Shown piece by piece: positions 1 to 4,627 of a stretch of 6,700 nucleotides of DNA; positions within the stretch are counted from its first letter, which is position 1; each line of letters opens with the position of its first letter. Below the pieces are notes generated by a model. It was not told the origin of the DNA. It searched no databases and saw only the letters and a program-made list of their open reading frames with translations. The position numbers and the translations under genes are program-made. This DNA comes from Flavobacteriia bacterium (GTDB lineage Bacteria; Bacteroidota; Bacteroidia; Flavobacteriales; Flavobacteriaceae), in contig QNYL01000191.1 in the NCBI GenBank assembly GCA_003973375.1, positions 1 through 6,700 on the forward strand, read 5' to 3'.

Positions 1-118
1 TATTTTTCAAATTAAATTACTTCATAAGAGAACTTACCAAGCTTTCTTAGACTTCTTTAATTTTTCCAATTGTCGTTTTACCTACACAACTAATTCCAAC
101 TATATAAATTATCTTAAA
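1..118 (-). pseudogene. Remnant of a P-loop NTPase (N-terminal part), degraded and cut by the window edge
   Basis: Read on the minus strand from about position 118, the sequence encodes a hydrophobic strand (IIYIV) running into a Walker A motif, GISCVGKTT, then IGKIKEV and a TAA at 49-47. In another frame (41-15) it reads LGKFSYEVI before a stop. The pattern of strand, P-loop, short helix and 'LGxxF' resembles the start of shikimate-kinase-like or AAA-type small ATPases. No in-frame ATG precedes it: the frame is continuous with the stop codon of the upstream small gene, and the codon before the first Ile (115-113) is AAG, one base from ATG. Lack of a start, an early stop and a frame change suggest a decayed gene. 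It could instead be chance or an unusual start, and the rest lies outside the window. The Walker A is seen directly; the decay is inferred. Confidence 0.4.
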
Positions 119-130
119 TTCAGAAGTTTT

Positions 131-436
131 TTAGAAATCAAAATTGCGCTGCTCAATCGGTATTTTTTTTACCTTTTCAATATTTTCTAATATTTTTTTA
201 CATGTACAATCCAATTTCTCTTTGTCAGGTGGATTACCCCAAAATATATCATCTAACTCCCAATCATCCATTTGCATTATTTCTTTAGTCATTTTTTCGG
301 CTTTTTCAAGATATTCTGTCTCGTCTTTACAATCACTTGATAGTAGCCCAAAAAATAAAGTCAAATCATGCGTTAGTTTCTCAGCCTCTATTAGAATTCC
401 TTCGTAAGACTCTTTTGATAAATCATCTGTATCCAT
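131..436 (-). CDS. Small acidic helical protein, function unknown
   Basis: This encodes 101 residues, rich in Asp, Glu and Lys, with no signal peptide or membrane segment, so probably a cytosolic, mostly helical protein. Visible landmarks are an N-terminal 'SYEGILIEAEKLTHDLTLFFGLL' type helix (split here as residues 10-19 and 20-32), a Cys at 36, a WELDDIFWGNPP stretch at 59-70, two Cys at 77 and 79, and a basic helix 80-92. The conserved look of the central segment suggests a real family, and I have a vague memory of similar hypothetical proteins in Flavobacteriia, but I cannot name it. It starts at ATG 436 with an A-rich leader. A weak promoter-like TATTATTG (one mismatch to TAnnTTTG) lies at 484-477. 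A P-loop gene remnant lies immediately downstream. The gene is more AT-rich than its neighbours to the right, which would fit an accessory origin. Confidence 0.7.
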   Translation of the reverse strand: MDTDDLSKESYEGILIEAEKLTHDLTLFFGLLSSDCKDETEYLEKAEKMTKEIMQMDDWELDDIFWGNPPDKEKLDCTCKKILENIEKVKKIPIEQRNFDF

Positions 437-549
437 ATTTTTCGTTTTTTTGCTCTCAATTTAATTATCCTTAACACAATAATACACTCCAGCCCATTGG
501 CATTACTTCTTAAAAGTGGCTTTAACAATCCATCTTTTCAAAACAAACC

Positions 550-1200
550 TCACCCCTTCTTCACTTCCTTCAGCATCGGGACAAATCTGAAATCACCAAA
601 TTCATGTTTTTCAAATTCCTTTTCGCTTTTGCGGATGATCAGCGTCATTTTTTGGGTATTTTCTCCTACCGGGATGACCAGTCTGCCATTAATCTTCAAT
701 TGTTTTAATAAGGCTTTGGGAACAAATGGTGCTCCTGCAGTTACAATGATACTGTCATAAGGAGCTTTTTCCGGAAGTCCTTTATATCCATCACCATAAA
801 TTAGCTTTTTTGGTACATATCCTATTTTTGGCAGGAATTTTCTGGTCTTGTTGTACAACTCTTTTTGTCGTTCTATACTGTAAACCTCCGCCCCCATTTC
901 AATCAGCACAGCAGCCTGATAACCGGATCCGGTACCCACTTCCAATATTCTGTCTTTTGGTTTTACCCGAAGCAATTCTGTTTGAAAAGCAACGGTATAG
1001 GGCTGTGAGATGGTTTGTTCTGCAGCAATTGGAAAAGGCTTGTCCTGATAAGCAAAATCAATAAAACCGGAATCCATAAAAAGATGCCTCGGAATATTCC
1101 TGATGGCCTCCAAAACCTTTTTATCTTTAATCCCTTTTCTTTCAATGGTATCAACCAGTTGATTTCTAAGTCCTTTATGTTTTGTAGAATCGTTTAACAT
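550..1200 (-). CDS. pcm: Protein-L-isoaspartate O-methyltransferase
   Basis: This is a cytosolic repair enzyme that transfers a methyl group from S-adenosylmethionine to the carboxyl of L-isoaspartyl residues formed by ageing of Asn and Asp, starting their conversion back to normal aspartate. The 216-residue length fits the family. Characteristic pieces are in order: an N-terminal helix ending in the IPRHLFM segment (36-42), the substrate loop ISQPYTVA (64-71), SAM-binding motif I ILEVGTGSGYQ (85-95), the acidic end of strand 2 (E110), the YGDGYKGLP segment (135-143), YDSIIVTAGAP (148-158) and RLVIPVG (173-179). The start at 1200 is chosen because the N-terminal helix begins there and no other Met lies before residue 42. 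It is transcribed alone, divergently from the oxidoreductase at 1284, and ends 113 nt before the next minus-strand gene. No convincing terminator follows. The family assignment is secure. Confidence 0.96.
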   Translation of the reverse strand: MLNDSTKHKGLRNQLVDTIERKGIKDKKVLEAIRNIPRHLFMDSGFIDFAYQDKPFPIAAEQTISQPYTVAFQTELLRVKPKDRILEVGTGSGYQAAVLIEMGAEVYSIERQKELYNKTRKFLPKIGYVPKKLIYGDGYKGLPEKAPYDSIIVTAGAPFVPKALLKQLKINGRLVIPVGENTQKMTLIIRKSEKEFEKHEFGDFRFVPMLKEVKKG

Positions 1201-1207
1201 ATCTGCT

Positions 1208-1238
1208 CAAAAGTAGAGAAATAAATTTACCAAATCAA
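1208..1238 (-). promoter_or_regulatory. Probable pcm promoter (Bacteroidota type)
   Basis: On the minus strand there is an exact TAnnTTTG -7 element, TACTTTTG, at 1215-1208, with TTG at 1238-1236, a 20-nt spacing that fits the flavobacterial TTG-N17-23-TAnnTTTG rule. The last G of the -7 element is only 7 nt from the pcm ATG, so the predicted transcript would be leaderless or nearly so. Confidence 0.6.
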
Positions 1239-1260
1239 GCAAATAGAAAAGCATATTTTG

Positions 1261-1268
1261 TATTTTTG
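1261..1268 (+). promoter_or_regulatory. Probable -7 promoter element of the oxidoreductase gene
   Basis: TATTTTTG matches TAnnTTTG exactly and ends 15 nt before the ATG at 1284. No TTG lies 17-23 nt upstream, so the -33 part is weak or absent. Together with the pcm promoter it makes the 83-nt gap a divergent promoter region. The TTG inside this element (1266) is in frame with the gene, but it is more likely promoter than start codon. Confidence 0.45.
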
Positions 1269-1283
1269 ATAAAATTTAATTTT

Positions 1284-2243
1284 ATGATAAAAGCCGGTGT
1301 TTTAGGTGCAGGTCATCTTGGAAAAATTCATTTAAAATTACTGAATCAGTCCTCTGAATATGAATTGGTTGGATTTTACGATCCCGATCTTGACAATGCA
1401 AAAAAAGTTTCCGAGGAATTTGGCTACCGATATTTTGATACCCTCGAAGCCCTGATCGATCAGGTTGAAATGGTCGATATTGTTACACCAACACTCAACC
1501 ACTACAGTTGCGCCAAAAAAGCCATTGAAAAGGGCAGACATATCTTTGTTGAAAAACCTATTACCAAAACTGTTGAAGAAGCGAATGAACTTTTAGATCT
1601 GATCAAAGAATTTAAGGTAAAAGGTCAGGTAGGACATGTAGAACGTTTTAATCCGGCATTTACCGCAGTCAGGGAAATGATCGGCACTCCGATGTTTATA
1701 GAATCTCACCGACTGGCAGAGTTTAATCCGAGAGGAACAGATGTACCTGTGGTTCTGGATCTGATGATCCATGATATTGATATTATCCTAAGTGTGGTAA
1801 ACTCTGAAGTAAAAGAAATTCACGCTAGTGGGGTTGCTGTGATCAGTGATACGCCTGATATTGCCAATGCCCGGATTGAATTTAAAAACGGATGTGTAGC
1901 AAATCTTACTGCCAGCAGAATCTCACTGAAGAATATGCGTAAATCGAGGTTTTTTCAGAAAGATGCCTATATATCGGTAGATTTTCTCGAAAAGAAAAGT
2001 GAAGTGGTCAGAATGAAAGATGCTCCGGAAAATCCTGACGATTTTGCTATGATTCTCCAGAATGCTGAAGGAGTGAAGAAACAGATCTACTTTGAAAACC
2101 CCGATATTCAACCCAACAATGCTATTCTCGACGAGCTTGAGAGTTTTGCAGAAGCCATAAAAAACAATACCACTCCGGTTGTTTCTTTAAAACAAGGCGT
2201 TGAAGCTTTAAAAGTAGCACAGGAGATCATCGATAGATTCTAA
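1284..2243 (+). CDS. Gfo/Idh/MocA-family NAD(P)-dependent oxidoreductase, GnnA-like
   Basis: This is a cytosolic sugar-type dehydrogenase of 319 residues, a normal length for the family. The N-terminal Rossmann fold shows GAGHLG (8-13) and an acidic residue after strand 2 (D33). The family motif EKPIT is at 90-94. The C-terminal domain has the catalytic-type segment VVLDLMIHDIDI (156-167, with D159, H163 and D164), then DIANARIEF (192-200) and NGCVANLTASR (202-212). This C-terminal signature resembles, from memory, UDP-N-acetylglucosamine 3-dehydrogenases (GnnA) used for diamino-sugar lipid A, but the partner aminotransferase gnnB is not in this window, so the substrate is uncertain. ATG 1284 is preferred over the in-frame TTG at 1266 because the Rossmann strand begins right after it and the TTG falls in the promoter motif. 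3-Hydroxybutyryl-CoA dehydrogenase follows after 149 nt on the same strand. Family is sure; exact substrate is inference. Confidence 0.93.
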   Translation: MIKAGVLGAGHLGKIHLKLLNQSSEYELVGFYDPDLDNAKKVSEEFGYRYFDTLEALIDQVEMVDIVTPTLNHYSCAKKAIEKGRHIFVEKPITKTVEEANELLDLIKEFKVKGQVGHVERFNPAFTAVREMIGTPMFIESHRLAEFNPRGTDVPVVLDLMIHDIDIILSVVNSEVKEIHASGVAVISDTPDIANARIEFKNGCVANLTASRISLKNMRKSRFFQKDAYISVDFLEKKSEVVRMKDAPENPDDFAMILQNAEGVKKQIYFENPDIQPNNAILDELESFAEAIKNNTTPVVSLKQGVEALKVAQEIIDRF

Positions 2244-2316
2244 TCGATCCAAATGATAAAAGTCCCATGAGGAATTAACCCTGTTACTTAAAAAATAAAA
2301 TAAATCTTTTTGGCGG

Positions 2317-2341
2317 GATTTTTGCTTTCAAGGCAAAAATC
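2317..2341. promoter_or_regulatory. Inverted repeat upstream of the 3-hydroxybutyryl-CoA dehydrogenase gene
   Basis: A perfect 9-bp inverted repeat, GATTTTTGC (2317-2325) and GCAAAAATC (2333-2341), is separated by a 7-nt loop TTTCAAG. It lies 51 nt before the ATG at 2393 in the 149-nt gap. No T-run follows on either strand, so it is not a typical terminator. It may be an operator or a hairpin in the leader RNA. The left arm is also one mismatch from a TAnnTTTG element. Confidence 0.35.
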
Positions 2342-2392
2342 ATGACAAAAAATATTATACGAGATCTCAATTAAATACAAAACAATAAAAAG

Positions 2393-3283
2393 ATGAAGAA
2401 TATAACAGTAATTGGTGCAGGTACTATGGGTAATGGTATTGCACATGTTTTTGCACAGAACGGATATCAGGTAAATCTTGTAGATATTGAACAAAGTGCC
2501 TTAGACAAAGCTCTGGCAACGATTCGTAAAAATCTGGATCGTCTTTTGCAAAAAGAAAGAATTACTGAAGAAATAAAAAGCGATACCCTGAACAATATCA
2601 CAACTTTCACTTCAATTACGGATAGCGTAAAAGAGGCTGATCTTATCGTGGAAGCTGCCACCGAAAATGAAAAGATCAAACTGCAGATCTTTAAACAAAT
2701 GGATGAAGCTGCACCCGAAAAAACAATTCTGGCCAGTAATACCTCATCAATCTCTATTACAAAGATTGCTGCTGTTACCGGCAGGCCGGAAAAGGTAATT
2801 GGTATGCATTTTATGAATCCGGTGCCTATCATGAAACTGGTTGAGATCATCAGAGGCTATTCCACTTCTGATAAAGTGACAGAAACCATTATGGAACTCT
2901 CTAAAGGTCTGAAGAAAATACCGGTTGAAGTGAATGATTATCCGGGATTTATCGCCAATCGTATTCTCATGCCGATGATTAATGAAGCGATCTACTCTTT
3001 ATACGAAGGTGTGGCAGGCGTTTCTGAAATTGACAATGTAATGAAACTGGGAATGGCACACCCGATGGGTCCGTTACAACTGGCCGATTTTATTGGTCTG
3101 GATGTGTGTTTATCCATTCTGAATGTATTATATGATGGTTTTGGAAATCAAAAATACGCTCCTTGTCCGCTATTGGTCAATATGGTCATGGCAGGAAAAC
3201 TGGGCGTGAAATCAGGAGAAGGATTTTATGATTATGCCGAAAGCAGAAAAGCAGAAAAGATCTCAAAACAATTCCTAAAATAA
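2393..3283 (+). CDS. hbd: 3-hydroxybutyryl-CoA dehydrogenase
   Basis: This cytosolic enzyme oxidises 3-hydroxybutyryl-CoA (or related short 3-hydroxyacyl-CoAs) to acetoacetyl-CoA with NAD, or runs in reverse, as used in fatty-acid breakdown, butanoate metabolism or phenylacetate degradation (PaaH type). The 296 residues match the stand-alone, single-function form. Visible are the NAD fold GAGTMG (8-13) with D31 for the ribose, the ASNTSS loop (114-119, catalytic Ser118), GMHFMNPVP (137-145, catalytic His139), Glu151, and the family signature DYPGFIANR (182-190, Asn189). The C-terminal helical domain carries GPLQLADFIGLD (226-237) and GEGFYDY (275-281). The start has an A-rich leader (AATAAAAAG) and no Shine-Dalgarno, normal for Flavobacteriia. 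The deformylase-like gene begins 5 nt after the stop, so the two are probably co-transcribed. The family is certain; the choice between hbd and paaH naming is not resolved by the context here. Confidence 0.95.
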   Translation: MKNITVIGAGTMGNGIAHVFAQNGYQVNLVDIEQSALDKALATIRKNLDRLLQKERITEEIKSDTLNNITTFTSITDSVKEADLIVEAATENEKIKLQIFKQMDEAAPEKTILASNTSSISITKIAAVTGRPEKVIGMHFMNPVPIMKLVEIIRGYSTSDKVTETIMELSKGLKKIPVEVNDYPGFIANRILMPMINEAIYSLYEGVAGVSEIDNVMKLGMAHPMGPLQLADFIGLDVCLSILNVLYDGFGNQKYAPCPLLVNMVMAGKLGVKSGEGFYDYAESRKAEKISKQFLK

Positions 3284-3288
3284 TCGAA

Positions 3289-3933
3289 ATGAGCTCTAAA
3301 TTTATATTTTTTTCTTTTGTTCTGCTCTTTTTAATCAGCAGTTGCGCCTCCAAAAAGAATACGAATACTTCAGTTTTTAGCAAAGAAGAAATGAAACTGA
3401 TCCTTTCCGGAAAGGTAGAGGAACCTATGCGGGTATTCCTGATCACCAATCCGAAGGATTCGGTTGTTCTGCGCTCAAAAAGTAAAGATTTTATCGTCAA
3501 TGAAAAGGATACCCTCCTGCAATTCTTTACCAAAAGATTGTACCGTACTGTCACCGATCCTGCCAGCAGAGGTGTGGGCATTGCTGCCCCTCAGGTGGGA
3601 ATTCTGAAAAAGATCATCTGGATTAAACGCTTTGACAAGGATAAGGAACCTTTTGAAGTTTATTACAACCCAAAGATCACAAAATACACCGACTTAAAAC
3701 AGGATGTACTGGAAGGTTGCCTATCCATTCCCAATGTAAGAGACACCACCCATTACCGGTCGTATGCTGTGGTACTTGAATACGACAATCCTAAAGGACA
3801 TCATAAATGTGAAATGGTTGAAGCCTTTACTGCAGTAATCTTCCAGCATGAAATTGACCACCTTAACGGAATTCTCTTTACAGATCATTTGGAAAAGGAA
3901 AGAAAAGAGTCGATTAATCATGATTTGAATTGA
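3289..3933 (+). CDS. Peptide deformylase homologue with lipoprotein signal peptide
   Basis: This is a 214-residue protein whose C-terminal domain is a peptide deformylase, the metal enzyme that removes the formyl group from N-formyl-methionine. All three motifs are intact: GVGIAAPQ (95-102), EGCLSIP (142-148) and QHEIDH (186-191). Thus metal ligands Cys144, His187 and His191, catalytic Glu188, Gln102 and the substrate arginine (R151) are present, and activity is plausible. Unusually, the N-terminus is a signal peptide: a lysine at 4, hydrophobic residues 5-16 and the lipobox ISSC with Cys19, followed by a polar linker (ASKKNTN). Residues 20-45 have no counterpart in ordinary deformylases, which start near 'VLR' (here 60-62). 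The linker has no acidic run after the Cys, so surface export is not indicated; a periplasm-facing lipoprotein is the best inference. It lies 5 nt after the upstream dehydrogenase gene. This is probably not the cell's essential def, which should be elsewhere. The role is unknown. Confidence 0.9.
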   Translation: MSSKFIFFSFVLLFLISSCASKKNTNTSVFSKEEMKLILSGKVEEPMRVFLITNPKDSVVLRSKSKDFIVNEKDTLLQFFTKRLYRTVTDPASRGVGIAAPQVGILKKIIWIKRFDKDKEPFEVYYNPKITKYTDLKQDVLEGCLSIPNVRDTTHYRSYAVVLEYDNPKGHHKCEMVEAFTAVIFQHEIDHLNGILFTDHLEKERKESINHDLN

Positions 3934-4000
3934 TATGGTTATTTGCAAAATTTGAAGATGTGTTAATTGGGAAATTATTTAATATTTGAGACAATAAATA

Positions 4001-4042
4001 AGTCAAAAGTCGAATGTCGAATGTCTAAAGTCTAAAGTCTAA
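4001..4042. repeat. Tandem heptamer array, consensus (A/T)GTC(G/T)AA, six units
   Basis: Six consecutive 7-nt units without spacing: AGTCAAA, AGTCGAA, TGTCGAA, TGTCTAA, AGTCTAA, AGTCTAA. The GTC core is constant. Seven is not a multiple of three, so no coding role is likely. Confidence 0.93.
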
Positions 4043-4053
4043 AAATGTACGAG

Positions 4054-4228
4054 ATTTCTCTGAGCAACTCTGTGATTCTTCGTGAAACTCTGTGAAATAG
4101 TTTTGTTTGAGGGGTTAGCGAAAAGGGATTGAAATCAAGAAAAAAGATAAAAGATAAAAGTTAGAATTCAAGATTTAAAATTTAAAATTAGCTAATCTGT
4201 CAATTAGTTAATACTTTAATCATTTAAT
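4054..4228. repeat. Composite long repeat, copy A
   Basis: This 175-nt block is repeated as copy B at 4351-4553. It begins with four 10-mers (CTCTGAGCAA, CTCTGTGATT, CTTCGTGAAA, CTCTGTGAAA; 4058-4097), continues through a TTTTGTTTGAGGGG segment, then a field of heptamers: one GCGAAAA, GAAAAAA (4139-4145), two GATAAAA (4146-4159), then GTTAGAA, TTCAAGA and two TTTAAAA. The first 71 nt differ from copy B at only two positions. It ends in a TAATCTGTCAATTAG segment. Confidence 0.95.
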
Positions 4229-4244
4229 CGTTCAATCATTTAAT
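4213..4244. repeat. Tandem octamer array, four units
   Basis: Four adjacent 8-nt units: ACTTTAAT, CATTTAAT, CGTTCAAT, CATTTAAT. The first two overlap the end of copy A. Copy B has a more degenerate version at the matching place. Confidence 0.7.
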
Positions 4245-4246
4245 TT

Positions 4247-4287
4247 CTTAGCGTTCTTTATTTTTTATCTTTGCGGGCTTTGCGTGG
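4247..4287. repeat. CTTTGCG-type degenerate short repeat
   Basis: The motif recurs as CTTAGCGTT (4247-4255), CTTTGCGGG (4269-4277) and CTTTGCGTGG (4278-4287). Read on the other strand this is CGCAAAG. From memory, strings of this kind and the CTCTGTGAAA kind occur together in intergenic DNA of many unrelated bacteria. An exact TAnnTTTG (TATCTTTG, 4266-4273) lies inside, but it is probably part of the repeat. Confidence 0.5.
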
Positions 4288-4350
4288 AAGGAATCCAGTG
4301 GTCAAGGCAAAGTGAAAATCAAAAAGTAAATTATTGAAATTTTAAATCAA

Positions 4351-4553
4351 ATTTCTCTGAGTAACTCAGTGATTCTTCGTGAAACTCTGTGAAATAGTTT
4401 TGTTTGAGGGGTTAGCGAAAAGCGAAAAGGGATTAAATTCAAGAAAAAAGATAAAAGATAAAAGATAAAAGATAAAAGTTAGAATTCAAGATTTAAAATT
4501 CAACATTCAAAATTGGCTAATCTGTCAATCAGCTAATTCTTTAGTCATTTATT
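4351..4553. repeat. Composite long repeat, copy B
   Basis: This 203-nt block is the second copy of the composite repeat, in direct orientation, 122 nt after copy A. It has the same order: four 10-mers (4355-4394), the TTTTGTTTGAGGGG segment, then heptamers in one unbroken register from 4408: GGGGTTA, GCGAAAA twice, GGGATTA, AATTCAA, GAAAAAA, GATAAAA four times (4450-4477), GTTAGAA, TTCAAGA, TTTAAAA, TTCAACA, TTCAAAA, TTGGCTA and on. It is 28 nt longer than copy A through extra GCGAAAA (7), two extra GATAAAA (14) and one extra TTCAA-type unit (7). Confidence 0.95.
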
Positions 4554-4615
4554 TAAATCTAAGTTCGGAAAAACTTTCCCTGCAACAAAACAAGCGGATT
4601 GAATACAAATTACAT

Positions 4616-4623
4616 TATTTTTG
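4616..4623 (+). promoter_or_regulatory. Probable -7 promoter element of uvrB
   Basis: TATTTTTG matches TAnnTTTG exactly and ends 4 nt before the uvrB ATG at 4628. The nearest TTG upstream (4599-4601) is 14 nt away, shorter than the usual 17-23, so the -33 part is weak. If used, transcription would begin at or next to the start codon. Confidence 0.45.
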
Positions 4624-4627
4624 TAAG

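Larger units (their letters stand above)
3934..4627. other. Gene-free intergenic region filled with short tandem repeats
   Basis: These 694 nt contain no convincing coding sequence in any frame. The first 67 nt (3934-4000) are plain AT-rich sequence with no feature I can name. From 4001 on there is a mosaic: a heptamer array, composite repeat copy A, an octamer array, a CTTTGCG-type stretch, about 60 nt of unassigned AT-rich sequence (4288-4350), copy B, and about 70 nt leading into uvrB. No RNA gene or transposase trace was seen. Confidence 0.85.

Noticed and set aside
497..760. Plus-strand reading frame over the end of pcm
   Set aside because: It overlaps conserved pcm codons, and its product looks like a shadow translation rather than a real protein.
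1266..1283. TTG at 1266 as start of the oxidoreductase, adding six residues
   Set aside because: The TTG lies within the exact TAnnTTTG promoter motif, and the Rossmann strand begins right after the ATG at 1284.
2317..2341. Rho-independent terminator of the oxidoreductase gene
   Set aside because: The stem is A/T-rich and no T-run follows on either strand.
2467..2850. Antisense reading frame within the 3-hydroxybutyryl-CoA dehydrogenase gene
   Set aside because: It is fully contained in a certain gene on the other strand, with Ser/Ile-rich composition typical of a shadow frame.
3186..3581. Long antisense reading frame across the dehydrogenase and deformylase genes
   Set aside because: It is a shadow of two well-supported genes and has no recognisable protein features.
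4266..4273. Exact TAnnTTTG (TATCTTTG) as an extra promoter in the intergenic region
   Set aside because: It is part of the CTTTGCG repeat stretch, has no TTG 17-23 nt upstream, and is more than 350 nt from uvrB.
4001..4553. A CRISPR array
   Set aside because: The repeats are 7-10 nt and contiguous, without spacers of equal length; copies A and B are long direct repeats, and no cas gene is present.
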